A stretch of 64,000 nucleotides of DNA from the NCBI RefSeq assembly GCF_001428825.1, contig NZ_LMIT01000016.1, positions 211,219 to 275,218 of the forward strand. Reading direction: 5' to 3'. Positions 34,365 through 42,844 of the stretch are shown piece by piece. The notes under the pieces are model-generated. The model saw nothing but the letters and a program-made list of their open reading frames with translations, was not told where the DNA came from and did not search any database. Within the stretch, counting starts at the first letter, position 1, and each line of letters opens with the position of its first letter. This DNA is from Nocardioides sp. Root240. GTDB lineage: Bacteria; Actinomycetota; Actinomycetes; Propionibacteriales; Nocardioidaceae. A program made the translations under genes and the position numbers.

Positions 34365-36392
34365 ATGCCTGCTTCCCTCCTCCCCATTGTCCGCCCCCGT
34401 GTGGCGTGGCTGGTGGCCTTGGCGCCGCTCCTGCTCGCGGTGCTCGCGATCGGCCTGCTCGGCGAGGGCGAGCGCGCGCAACAGCCGACCGACTCCCTGC
34501 CGCGCGGCCTGGACAGCACGCTGGCCGCCCAGCTCGACGCCCAGCTCGGTGATGACGAGCAGGACGTCGCGATCGTGCTGTTCACCGCGGACGACGCGGG
34601 CCCGATGACCGCGGACGCCCTGGCACCGGCGGTCCGCGCGGCCGGGGGAGTCCCGCAGAGCCTGACGATCGCGCCCGACGGAGGTGCCGCGTTCGCCGTC
34701 GTACCCGTGACGGCCGCGTCGGCCACGGACACCGTCGACAAGGTCGACGCGCTGCGCACGACGCTCGCGGACGCCGTACCGGAAGGGGTGAGGGCGCAGG
34801 TCACCGGGCCGGCGGGCATCCAGGCCGACCTGGCGAAGGTCTTCGACGGCGCCAACACCCGGCTGCTGCTGGCGACCGCCGCGGTGGTGGCCGTGCTGCT
34901 GGTGCTGACCTACCGCAGCCCCGTGCTGTGGCTCGTCCCTCTGCTCGTCGTCGGCGTCGCCGACCGGCTCGCGGCGATCCTGGCGACGCAGGCGATGGCC
35001 GCCCTGGACGTCGCGTGGAACGAGTCGACCGTCGGGATCCTCTCGGTCCTCGTGTTCGGTGCGGGCACCAACTACGCGCTGCTGCTGATCTCCCGCTACC
35101 GCGACGAGCTCGGTCGCCACGAGTCGCGGCACGAGGCGATGTCGCTCGCGCTGCGCCGCACGGCCGAGCCGGTCCTCGCCAGCGCCACCACCGTGGTGCT
35201 CGGCCTGCTGACCCTGCTGCTCTCGCTGACCCCGAGCACCCGCGGCATCGGGCTCGCCTGCGCCGTCGGCATCGTGGTGGCGGCGTCCTTCGTGCTCGCG
35301 GTGCTGCCCGCGCTGCTGGTGCTGTTCGGGCGATGGGTGTTCTGGCCCCGCGCCCCCCGCGTCGGTACGACGCCGCTCGCCGAGCGCACCTCGCTCTGGC
35401 ACCGCGTCGGCGGCGTGGTCCGGCGGCGCCCGGGCGTGCTGGTCGCGGCGACGACCGCAGTGCTCGCCGTGCTCGCGGTCGGGCTGCTGCGCGTGGAGAC
35501 CGGCCTGGGTCGTGCCGACCAGTTCCTCGACGAGCCGGAGGCGATCAGCGCGGGCGAACGACTCGCCGAGTCCTTCCCCGCCGGCACCTCCAGCCCGACC
35601 GAGGTGCTCACCCGGGCCGACGCGGCAGACGTGCTCGCGACGGTCGAGCAGACCCCCGGCGTGGTCTCGGCGCAGGTGGCCGGCGAGGGCGGCGGCGTCA
35701 GCAGGATCGACGTCGTCCTCGACGCCACGCCCGGCAGCGCGGCCGCACGCGCCTGCCTCGAGGACCTGCGCTCCGCGCTGGAGGAGTACGACGACACCCA
35801 CGTCGCCGGCGAGGAGGCCGAGGCGCTCGACGAGCGGGACGGTGCGGCCCGGGACCGGAAGGTCGTGCTGCCGCTGATCCTGGCCGTCGTGCTCCTGGCC
35901 CTGCTGCTCCTGCTGCGCTCGCTGGTGGCGCCGGTGCTGCTGGTCGCGACCGTGCTGGCGACCTACGCCGCGAGCATGGGCGCGTCCTGGTGGCTGTTCA
36001 CCGGGCCGCTCGGGTTCGCGGCGCTCGACGTGCAGGTGCCGCTCTTCGCGTTCCTGTTCCTGGTCGCGCTCGGCGTCGACTACAACATCTTCCTCGTCAC
36101 GCGGGCCCGCGAGGAGGCGCGCGAGCACGGTACGCGCGACGGGATGCTGCGTGCGCTCGCGGCGACGGGCGGCGTGATCACCAGCGCCGGCGTGCTGCTC
36201 GGCGCGGTGTTCGCGGTGCTCGGCGTGCTGCCGCTGGTCGTGCTCGCGCAGCTCGGCGTGGTGGTCTGCCTCGGCGTCCTGCTCGACACGCTGGTGGTGC
36301 GGACGGTGCTGGTGCCGGCCCTGGCGGTGCTGCTCGGCGACCGGTTCTGGTGGCCGAGCAGCAGCCGTCGTCAGGCCGGTACGGCGACCTGA
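34365..36392 (+). CDS. MMPL/RND-family membrane exporter
   Basis: 675 aa, two repeats of one helix, a periplasmic loop and a helix bundle: 12 helices expected. Features: first helix AWLVALAPLLLAVLAIGLLG; FGAGTNYALLLISRYRDEL in the first half and FLFLVALGVDYNIFLVTRAR in the second, carrying the conserved GxDY/GTDY-type proton-relay motif. Related to mycobacterial MmpL lipid exporters but of the shorter actinobacterial class. Likely MarR-controlled. The last 22 bp overlap the convergent monooxygenase gene. Confidence 0.9.
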   Translation: MPASLLPIVRPRVAWLVALAPLLLAVLAIGLLGEGERAQQPTDSLPRGLDSTLAAQLDAQLGDDEQDVAIVLFTADDAGPMTADALAPAVRAAGGVPQSLTIAPDGGAAFAVVPVTAASATDTVDKVDALRTTLADAVPEGVRAQVTGPAGIQADLAKVFDGANTRLLLATAAVVAVLLVLTYRSPVLWLVPLLVVGVADRLAAILATQAMAALDVAWNESTVGILSVLVFGAGTNYALLLISRYRDELGRHESRHEAMSLALRRTAEPVLASATTVVLGLLTLLLSLTPSTRGIGLACAVGIVVAASFVLAVLPALLVLFGRWVFWPRAPRVGTTPLAERTSLWHRVGGVVRRRPGVLVAATTAVLAVLAVGLLRVETGLGRADQFLDEPEAISAGERLAESFPAGTSSPTEVLTRADAADVLATVEQTPGVVSAQVAGEGGGVSRIDVVLDATPGSAAARACLEDLRSALEEYDDTHVAGEEAEALDERDGAARDRKVVLPLILAVVLLALLLLLRSLVAPVLLVATVLATYAASMGASWWLFTGPLGFAALDVQVPLFAFLFLVALGVDYNIFLVTRAREEAREHGTRDGMLRALAATGGVITSAGVLLGAVFAVLGVLPLVVLAQLGVVVCLGVLLDTLVVRTVLVPALAVLLGDRFWWPSSSRRQAGTAT

Positions 36393-37858
36393 GCGGTGAC
36401 CCGCGAGAAGGCCAGCGCGTCGTCGACGACCTCGCCACCGCGGATCGTGCGGGCGTCGTCGGCGTAGCTCATCGACATCGTCCACGGCGCCCGGTCGCCT
36501 TGGCGCGGGAGCTCGTCGACGGCGCGCTGGACGTAGCCGGCGGCGAAGTCGAGCAGCGGTCGGGTCGCCAGGTCGTCGGGCGCGACGGGCACGCACACGT
36601 CGTACCCCTCGGCCTCCATGTGCGCCAGCACGCGGCAGAAGTGCTCGCACAGCAGGCCGACCTTGAGGGTCCACGAGGAGTTCGTGTAGCCGATCGCGAA
36701 GGCGAGGTTCGGGACGCCGCTGAGCATCATGCCCTTGTAGGCGACGTGGTCGGGGGCGTGGAACGCGTGGCCGTCGACGGTGATGTCGACACCGCCGAAG
36801 AGCTTCAGGTTGAGGCCGGTCGCGGTCACGATCACGTCGGCCTCGAGCTCCTCGCCGGACTCGAGCAGGACGCCGGTCTCGGTGAAGGTGCGGATCCGGT
36901 CGGTCGCGACCGCGGCCCGGCCCTCCCGGATGGTGCGGAAGAGGTCGCCGTCGGGGACGGCGCACAGGCGCTGGTCCCACGGGCCGTAGGGCGGGTTGAA
37001 GTGCGTGTCGACGTCGAAGCCCTCGGGCAGCGCCTTCGCGTTGATCGTGCGGATCAGCGTGCGCGCGGTCTTCGGGAAGGTCTGGCAGAACTGGTAGACC
37101 GCACGCTGCTTGAGGATGTTCTTGCGGCGCGCCATCGCGTAGCCGCGCTCCTGGCCGAACGCCTTCAGCAGGCCGTTGGCGATCTTGTCCTCCGACGGCA
37201 CCGGCATGATGTACGTCGGCGTGCGCTGCAGCATCGTGACGTGCTCCGCGCCGCCCGCGACCATCGACGGCACCAGCGTCACGGCGGTCGCGCCGGAGCC
37301 GATGACGACGACCTTCTTGCCCGCGTAGTCGAGTTCCTCGGGCCAGTGCTGCGGGTGCACGATCTCGCCGCGGAAGCGGTCGCGGCCCTCGAAGGTCGGG
37401 GTGAAGCCGGCCTCGTAGTCGTAGTAGCCGGTCGCGCCGAACAGCCAGCCCGCGGTCAGCGTGAACCGCTCGCCGGTGTCGCCGCGCTCGACGTCGACCG
37501 TCCACCGGGCGTCCTCGCTCGACCAGGCCGCGCCGAGGACGCGGTGCTGGTAGCGGATGTGCGGCTCGATGCCGTACTCCGCCGAGGTCTCGCGCAGGTA
37601 GGCGAGGATCTTGTCGGCGCTGGCGATCGCCGACTTGTCGGTCCACGGCTTGAACTCGTAGCCGAAGGTCTGCAGGTCGGAGTCCGAGCGGATGCCGGGG
37701 TAGCGGAACAGGTCCCACGTGCCGCCGGACGCGCCGCGCGCCTCGAGCACCGCGAAGGTGGTGCCGGGCCGCTCGGTGAGCAGGTAGCGGGCCGCCCCGA
37801 TGCCGGAGATGCCGGCGCCGATGACGAGGACGTCGAGGTGTTCGGGGCTCGTGGTCAT
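36371..37858 (-). CDS. Flavin-containing Baeyer-Villiger-type monooxygenase
   Basis: 495 aa from MTTSPEHLDVLVIGAGISG. FAD Rossmann GAGISG (about 14); the BVMO fingerprint FxGxxxHxxxW is intact as FRGEIVHPQHW (about 158-168); second NADPH Rossmann VVVIGSGATAVTL (about 176). Residues DLFRYPGIRSDSD are typical. It inserts one oxygen from O2 next to a carbonyl using NADPH; ketone substrate unknown. Divergent from the CdaR/PucR-like regulator, tail-overlapping with the MMPL gene. Confidence 0.93.
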   Translation of the reverse strand: MTTSPEHLDVLVIGAGISGIGAARYLLTERPGTTFAVLEARGASGGTWDLFRYPGIRSDSDLQTFGYEFKPWTDKSAIASADKILAYLRETSAEYGIEPHIRYQHRVLGAAWSSEDARWTVDVERGDTGERFTLTAGWLFGATGYYDYEAGFTPTFEGRDRFRGEIVHPQHWPEELDYAGKKVVVIGSGATAVTLVPSMVAGGAEHVTMLQRTPTYIMPVPSEDKIANGLLKAFGQERGYAMARRKNILKQRAVYQFCQTFPKTARTLIRTINAKALPEGFDVDTHFNPPYGPWDQRLCAVPDGDLFRTIREGRAAVATDRIRTFTETGVLLESGEELEADVIVTATGLNLKLFGGVDITVDGHAFHAPDHVAYKGMMLSGVPNLAFAIGYTNSSWTLKVGLLCEHFCRVLAHMEAEGYDVCVPVAPDDLATRPLLDFAAGYVQRAVDELPRQGDRAPWTMSMSYADDARTIRGGEVVDDALAFSRVTAQVAVPA

Positions 37859-37910
37859 GACTCCATGGTGCGGCGGCCGGTACGGGGCCGGGCAGGGCTG
37901 ATCCGACATT

Positions 37911-37940
37911 TCGACCCTGGTCGATGGTGCAGGGTGCACC
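37911..37940. promoter_or_regulatory. Two adjacent palindromes in the BVMO/regulator divergent promoter
   Basis: TCGACC-CT-GGTCGA (37911-37924) and GGTGCA-GGG-TGCACC (37926-37940), both perfect, occupy the 102-bp space between the monooxygenase start and the regulator ATG. Likely operator(s) for the adjacent regulator. Confidence 0.55.
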
Positions 37941-37960
37941 GCACGCCGTACCGTGTCGGG

Positions 37961-39181
37961 ATGAGTTGGGACGACCCCTCCGCGCGCACCCGTGAGCTGA
38001 TGCGGCAGGCGGCCGAGCTGGCGCTGGCCGCGCCCGACGCGTGGGTGGTGCCGGTCCACGAGGCCACCTTGTCCGCGCGGCCGATCGCCGCGATCGCGGC
38101 CGACCCCGCGCTGGCCGATGCCCTGCGACGGGCGAACTTCGACAACCTGCTCGCGTGGGCGAGCGCCAACGTGCGCGCGCCGGGCGACCGGGTGCCGCCC
38201 AACGTCAGCACGGTCCAGCTCGACGTGGCCCGCGACCTGGTCCGGCGCGGGCTCGACGAGGCCGCCCTTGATGCCTACCGTACGGGCCAGAACGTCGCCT
38301 GGCAGTCGTGGATGCAGATCTGCTTCGGCCTGACCCGCGAGGTCGACGAGCTCGAGGAGCTCCTGGTGGTCTCGGCCGCGTCGATCTCGACCTTCGTCGA
38401 CGGGACCATCGCGGCCGTCGCGTCGCGGATGGACGCCGAGCGCGACGAGCTGACGCGCGGCTCGCAGGCCGAGCGGCGCGACCTGGTCTCGCTGCTGCTC
38501 GAGGGCGCTCCGGTCTCCCGCTCCCGGGCGGAGGCCGTGCTCGCGCACCGCCTCGACGGCGACCACACGGCCGCGGTCGTCTGGGCGACCGACCCCGACG
38601 CCGACCTCGGCCGGCTCGAGCGGGCGGCCGAGGCGCTGATGCGTGCCTGCGGGGCCCGGCAGCGGCTGACGGTCGTCGCCGCGGCCAGCACGATCTGGGT
38701 CTGGCTCCCGTCGTCCGCGCCGCCGGACCGGGCCGCGCTGGAGGCCGCGCTCCGCCGTACCCCGGAGGTGCGGGTCGCCGTCGGCGGCCCGGCCCGCGAC
38801 GTCGAGGGCTTCCGGCGCAGCCACCGCGACGCCGTCGAGGTACGACGCCTGGTCGCCCGGTTGGGGGCCGACGACCAGCTGGTCACCTTCGACGACGTCC
38901 AGCTCGCGGCCCTGGTGACCCGCGACGAGGCGCGGGCTGAGGAGTTCGTGCGGACGGTCCTCGGCGACCTCGCCGAGGCGTCGGCGGAGCTGCAGGAGAC
39001 GGTCCGCACCTACCTCGCCTCGCTCGGCAACGCCTCCACCGCGGCCGCGCGGCTCTTCACGCACCGCAACACCGTGCTGCGCCGGCTGGCGCGCGCCGAC
39101 GAGCTGCTCCCGCGGCCGCTCGCGGACGACGCGCTGCGGGTCGGCGTCGCGCTCGAGGTGCTGCGCTGGCAGGCGGTCTGA
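37961..39181 (+). CDS. CdaR/PucR-type helix-turn-helix regulator
   Basis: 406 aa. N-terminal helical sensor region (about 1-160), GGDEF-like middle (VVWATDPDADLGRLERAAEA), and a C-terminal PucR-type helix-turn-helix at about 345-400 (LQETVRTYLASLGNASTAAA; LFTHRNTVLRRLARADELL). Such proteins activate adjacent catabolic genes in response to substrate. Divergent from the monooxygenase, its most likely target. Confidence 0.88.
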   Translation: MSWDDPSARTRELMRQAAELALAAPDAWVVPVHEATLSARPIAAIAADPALADALRRANFDNLLAWASANVRAPGDRVPPNVSTVQLDVARDLVRRGLDEAALDAYRTGQNVAWQSWMQICFGLTREVDELEELLVVSAASISTFVDGTIAAVASRMDAERDELTRGSQAERRDLVSLLLEGAPVSRSRAEAVLAHRLDGDHTAAVVWATDPDADLGRLERAAEALMRACGARQRLTVVAAASTIWVWLPSSAPPDRAALEAALRRTPEVRVAVGGPARDVEGFRRSHRDAVEVRRLVARLGADDQLVTFDDVQLAALVTRDEARAEEFVRTVLGDLAEASAELQETVRTYLASLGNASTAAARLFTHRNTVLRRLARADELLPRPLADDALRVGVALEVLRWQAV

Positions 39182-39202
39182 GAGGCCGGTCCCTTCCTCG
39201 GT

Positions 39203-39242
39203 GGTTGAGGTGCGAGGAGCGCCAGCGACGAGCCTCGAAACC
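39203..39242. repeat. REP-like palindromic repeat
   Basis: TGGTTGAGGTGCGAGGAGCG followed by CCAGCGACGAGCCTCGAAACC. Same family as the tandem units at 58712-58830 and the copy at about 49542-49575; the arms GAGGTGCGAG and CGAGCCTC are imperfectly complementary. Confidence 0.65.
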
Positions 39243-39275
39243 TCTGTCCGTGGTGCTGGGACTGGCTCGTGCTGC

Positions 39276-39476
39276 TGGATCGGTCACAGACCGCAGAAAA
39301 CGCGCCGCGAAATCTGCGGTACTCGCCCACTCGAGGGGGTCACCACGCGCCGCCGACCACCGCCCGGCCGCAGGCCGCCGGACCCGACCCTTCACCGGGC
39401 TCGCCCCGTCGCTGCCGCTTGCGAACTGCACCACCGACGACCGCAGCAGCGCGCCGACGACCCCGAGCGGGCTCTA
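39276..39476 (+). repeat. Dispersed palindromic element, copy 3
   Basis: Contains CGGTCACAGACCGCAG (39281-39296), CTGCGGT (39314-39320) and CACTCGAGGGGGT ending at 39340, as in the copies at 1 and 31308, but the left outer arm is degraded and the 5' GC hairpin is missing. The tail (CGCTGCCGCTTGCGAACTGC, GACCGCAGC, final CTCTAG) is conserved and ends at the stop of the small lipoprotein gene. Confidence 0.75.
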
Positions 39477-39923
39477 GGCCTTGCAGACCTTGGTGACGTA
39501 CCTGTCCACGTGGTCGAGGGCGTCACCGACGATGTCGGACGCGGCCTTGAGCGTGGCGTAGTCGCCCTTCGCGGCCGCCACCAGGTAGGCGCCGACGGCG
39601 TTGAGGTCGTCCTTGAGCCGAGCAGGTGCCTGCGCGGTGACCCGGACCCAGTCGTTGACGATGCTGGCCGCATTCTCCGCGTCGGAGATGTTGGTGAGGT
39701 AGACCGCCGTGAGGCTGTCGCAGAGCTTGGAGACGTGGGGGGCCGACGGCGTGGGCTGCGCCGGCTTGCGGTCGGCAGCCTGGCCGCCCGTGCCGGACGC
39801 GCCGGCTGCCTCCTGGCCCGACTCGGTGACCTCCGTGGTGTCCCCGGAGGAGAAGGTGCACCCCGAGAGGAGCACGCCGACCACGGCCGGGGCGAGCCAG
39901 GCCGCGGCGCCGCCGCGCCTCAC
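39474..39923 (-). CDS. Small lipoprotein, third gene of surface operon
   Basis: 149 aa from GTG at 39923 (VRRGGAAAWLAPAVVGVLLSGC), which overlaps the stop of the upstream gene as GTGA. Lipobox LLSGC, Cys near residue 22. An acidic/Ser/Gly linker leads to a helical domain (KLCDSLTAVYLTNISDAENA; DRYVTKVCKA) with two cysteines. Function unknown. It ends inside the tail of the dispersed element. Confidence 0.72.
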   Translation of the reverse strand: MRRGGAAAWLAPAVVGVLLSGCTFSSGDTTEVTESGQEAAGASGTGGQAADRKPAQPTPSAPHVSKLCDSLTAVYLTNISDAENAASIVNDWVRVTAQAPARLKDDLNAVGAYLVAAAKGDYATLKAASDIVGDALDHVDRYVTKVCKA

Positions 39924-40756
39924 AGCAGCCCACCCAGGCCGAGGGCGGTCAGGTCCAGGGCCGTCGGGCGGGGTACGCCCGGCGTACCGGTCCTGCTCGC
40001 GGTCAGCAGGGCGCTCTGCAGCTCGACGATGCATCCGCCGAGCGCGTTGTGGGCGAGCGCCTGGGAGTACGGCGCCAGGGCTGCCGCGAGCTTGGTCTCC
40101 GCCTCGAGGAACCGGGTCCGGTACGGACCGTAGAGCGGGTTGATGACGTCCAGCCCGCGGGTGAGCAGGGTGCCGAGGGTGGAGACCAGCGGCGTCAGGA
40201 TCGGCTCGACCGCCGGCTCGATGCCGGGGTACTGGGCGAGGATCGGTCCGAGGAGCTGCAGCTCGGGCTGGTAGGCGGACGCCAGGGCGAACGCCTCCGC
40301 CGAGAACGGGCCGAAGGCCGGCGCGAAGGGCACCAGCGACTGGAGGCCCCCACTCTGCGGGTGCTCGCTGAGCCTGATCGGGCAGGGCGGGATGCCCGGC
40401 CCGGCCGGCACGCCGCCCTCCTCGGGCGGTGCGGTCGGCGGCGTCGACCCCTTGCCGCCCGACGACGGCTCGTCCGTGCCGGACGGGGTGACCGGCGGCA
40501 CCGGTGCCGCGGCCTGGGGGACCCCGCCGTCGCCGAGGGGTACGGACGCGGGGAGCGGGGCGCCGGGCCACTCCGGGACCGCGGCGGGCGCGAGTCCGTC
40601 GACCGGCAGCGGGGTGGGGGCCGGAGCGGCGCCCACGGGTGGGGCGGTCACCGTCTGGGCGACCACGGCGTCGACCTGGACGGCGGCCGCCCCGATGACG
40701 AGGACGTCGAGGAACAGGAAGCCGGTCGCGAGCCTGCGGACGAGGGAGAGCTTCAT
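39920..40756 (-). CDS. Secreted Pro-rich protein, second gene of surface operon
   Basis: 278 aa from MKLSLVRRLATGFLFLDVLV: signal or anchor helix at residues 8-32. A long Pro/Ala/Gly-rich stretch (about 35-130) resembles a cell-wall spanning linker. A helical domain follows (LLGPILAQYPGIEPAVEPIL; LAPYSQALAHNALGGCIVEL). Its ATG overlaps the stop of the first gene, its stop the start of the third. No family recognised; the coupling suggests the three products form one assembly. Confidence 0.7.
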   Translation of the reverse strand: MKLSLVRRLATGFLFLDVLVIGAAAVQVDAVVAQTVTAPPVGAAPAPTPLPVDGLAPAAVPEWPGAPLPASVPLGDGGVPQAAAPVPPVTPSGTDEPSSGGKGSTPPTAPPEEGGVPAGPGIPPCPIRLSEHPQSGGLQSLVPFAPAFGPFSAEAFALASAYQPELQLLGPILAQYPGIEPAVEPILTPLVSTLGTLLTRGLDVINPLYGPYRTRFLEAETKLAAALAPYSQALAHNALGGCIVELQSALLTASRTGTPGVPRPTALDLTALGLGGLL

Positions 40757-41856
40757 GACGCGGCGACCTTCCGGCTCGCGCGACGCTCGAGGACCCGGGT
40801 CCCGACGATGAGGCCGATCGCCACCACGGCGAGGCCGACGGCCAGGCCGGTGAGGGGACCGGACACCCGCCACTCCTTGTGGCGTTGCGTGACGGTGCGG
40901 GTGCCTGGCGTACCTGCCGTCAGGGTGCCGGCGTCCGTGGCTGCCAGCGGCGCTCCCGGTGTGGCGACCGCGCCGGGTGAGGCGGCGAGCGGAGCACCGG
41001 CGGCGGGCGCCTGCCCGGGTGCCGGGGCGGCACCGGGCTGCGCGGCGCCGGGCTGGACCGCCCCGGGCGTGCTCACGGAGCCGGAGCCACCGGACGCCGA
41101 GCCCTGCCCGCCGGTCGAACCGCCGCTGCCGCTCGAGCGAGCCGGCACGAACACGCCTTCGAGGTGCCACTTGCCGGTGAACTTGTCGAAGGGTCCGCCC
41201 TGCACCTGGCTCGCCCAGTCGAGGGTGAAGCGGCCCGTGGCCGGGTCGTAGCTGCCCTTCGCGAGCTTCGTGTTGCCGGGTGTCGAGCCGTCCGGCTTCG
41301 GGGCGCCCTGGTTGAAGTACTGCTTGTTCCAGCTCACCGTGAACGCGCGGAGGTCGGCCGTGAGGCTGGTCCCGCGCAGGGTGACCGTCGGCACCGGGAC
41401 CGACCGGCCGGACTGCGGCTCGGTGGCGGCGGTCGCGGTGGTGAAGGCGGTGCCGTAGTACTGCGCCGGGGCGGTGATCCGGTTGGCCCGGGCGTTGCCC
41501 GAGGAGTCGAAGGCCGGCTTTGGTGCGGCCTGGTAACCGACCGTGCTCAGGCCGCCGTCCGCCCCCGGGCCGAGCGGGGTGAACGACTGGTCGCTGCACG
41601 ACGAGTCGCCGTTCGACATGTACGGACCGTTGGCGGTGCCGCTCGGCAGGACCATCCGCAGGTAGGTGCCGGTGACCTTCCCGCCCTTGCAGCTGCCCGG
41701 CGCGAGCCGGAAGAGACCGACCAGGCGGGTGGCGGTGTCGGCCTCCGACGGCGGCGCGACCACGGTCGCGAGAGGAAGGAGGCCCAGGACCAGGGCCGGC
41801 AGCAGGGCCGGCGTCCAGCGGCGCAGGCGCGCGCTGCGCAGGGAGTACGTCGTCAT
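40753..41856 (-). CDS. Surface protein with C-terminal membrane anchor (paralogue of 42841 gene)
   Basis: 367 aa. Signal peptide MTTYSLRSARLRRWTPALLP, cleaved near residue 40. The domain at about 43-240 starts TRLVGLFRLAPGSCKGGKVT and ends FDKFTGKWHLEGVFVPA; it shares YFNQGxPKPDGS and GGPFD+F(T/S)G+WHLEG with the lipoprotein at 42841. Two cysteine pairs are likely. A Gly/Pro/Ala-rich spacer follows, then a transmembrane helix (LAVGLAVVAIGLIVGTRVLE) and a basic tail. First gene of a three-gene overlapping operon. Function unknown; possibly a substrate- or metal-binding surface domain. Confidence 0.75.
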   Translation of the reverse strand: MTTYSLRSARLRRWTPALLPALVLGLLPLATVVAPPSEADTATRLVGLFRLAPGSCKGGKVTGTYLRMVLPSGTANGPYMSNGDSSCSDQSFTPLGPGADGGLSTVGYQAAPKPAFDSSGNARANRITAPAQYYGTAFTTATAATEPQSGRSVPVPTVTLRGTSLTADLRAFTVSWNKQYFNQGAPKPDGSTPGNTKLAKGSYDPATGRFTLDWASQVQGGPFDKFTGKWHLEGVFVPARSSGSGGSTGGQGSASGGSGSVSTPGAVQPGAAQPGAAPAPGQAPAAGAPLAASPGAVATPGAPLAATDAGTLTAGTPGTRTVTQRHKEWRVSGPLTGLAVGLAVVAIGLIVGTRVLERRASRKVAAS

Positions 41857-41956
41857 GGCGTCGTTTCTGTCGGGGCGGAGCAGCCCGCGGAGGGAACGGG
41901 CTAAAGTATAGTTATTCAGTCAACAATATGGAAGAAATAGACGACAAGGGGATGCC
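41857..41956. promoter_or_regulatory. Divergent promoter between the two surface operons
   Basis: A strikingly AT-rich stretch (TAAAGTATAGTTATTCAGTC, 41902-41921, then AACAATATGGAAGAAATAG) in an otherwise about 70% G+C sequence. TATAGT (41907-41912) could be a -10 box; its TAAAGT matches the AT-rich stretch upstream of 43850. A shared regulator is possible but no clear dyad is present. Confidence 0.45.
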
Positions 41957-42844
41957 ATGGCGACCGGCAGGACGTCGACACGGGGGGCCGCACTCGCGCT
42001 GGCACTGGTGGGGCTGGGCCTGGCGCTGGCTCCCGTCGCGTTCGGGATGTTCCAGCGCGCGCCCCTGGGCGCCGAGATGATCCAGGACTTCGCCCCCCTG
42101 ATGACCCAGGAGCGGCTGGCGGGCTTCCAGGGGCACCTGGCCGGGATCGACGCGGCCGTGCAGGAGATCGACCCGCTGGTCGAGGCGCGCCCCGGCATCG
42201 AGAGCCCGGCCTACGCCACCTTCAGCCGGGACTGGCCCGAGATCCACACCACGATGACCTCGCTCATGGACCAGGTCGCGGCCAACCGCGAGGGCTACGA
42301 CGCGGTCGCCTCGCTGCCGGACTTCCGCCTCTTCCCGTGGTTCTTCGCCGTTCCGGGGGTGATCATCCTCCTCCTCGCCGGGTACGGCGCCGTGACCGGC
42401 CGCGACGGGTGGTGGCTCCGGCTGCCGGCCGCCGCGCTGGGCGTCGCCCTGGTCGTGCTGCCGTTCGCGGTCGGCATGTTCGACAAGGCGCCCCGTGGGG
42501 CGCAGATGATGGGCGCCTTCCAGACGATCGAGACCTCCGAGAACGTCGCCCGCATCCAGGGCTACTTCGCCACCATGGCGGCGGGCCAGGGCGCCATCCG
42601 GCTGGACATCGCCCCGGAGCTCGCCCGCGCCGGCGTACCCCACCCGGCGACGGAGGAGCTCGACGCCCAGTGGATCCGCGTCCTCAACGACATGACTCCG
42701 ATGATCGGCGCGATGAGCGACAGCGTCGACAACTACCAGGCGGTCGCCTCGCTGCCGAGCTTCCGCCTGTTCCCGTGGTTCTTCGTCGCTCCAGGTGCCC
42801 TTCTCGTCCTGATCTCCCTCACTCCCCGAAAGGCTCGACCATGA
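41957..42844 (+). CDS. Internally duplicated membrane protein
   Basis: 295 aa, two tandem repeats of about 140 residues, each a transmembrane helix, an extracytoplasmic domain and a helix. Paired motifs: FGMFQRAPLGAEMIQDF with VGMFDKAPRGAQMMGAF, and VASLPDFRLFPWFFAVPG with VASLPSFRLFPWFFVAPG. The outer domains are helical (MTSLMDQVAANREGYDA). Stop overlaps the next ATG as ATGA. No known family; topology suggests a four-helix sensor, channel or scaffold for the lipoprotein encoded next. Confidence 0.75.
   Translation: MATGRTSTRGAALALALVGLGLALAPVAFGMFQRAPLGAEMIQDFAPLMTQERLAGFQGHLAGIDAAVQEIDPLVEARPGIESPAYATFSRDWPEIHTTMTSLMDQVAANREGYDAVASLPDFRLFPWFFAVPGVIILLLAGYGAVTGRDGWWLRLPAAALGVALVVLPFAVGMFDKAPRGAQMMGAFQTIETSENVARIQGYFATMAAGQGAIRLDIAPELARAGVPHPATEELDAQWIRVLNDMTPMIGAMSDSVDNYQAVASLPSFRLFPWFFVAPGALLVLISLTPRKARP

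Noticed and set aside
33876-37718. Very long minus-strand reading frame (1280 codons) across the MMPL gene
   Set aside because: It is antisense to a clear MMPL gene and only joins the MarR and monooxygenase frames by chance. High G+C removes stop codons.
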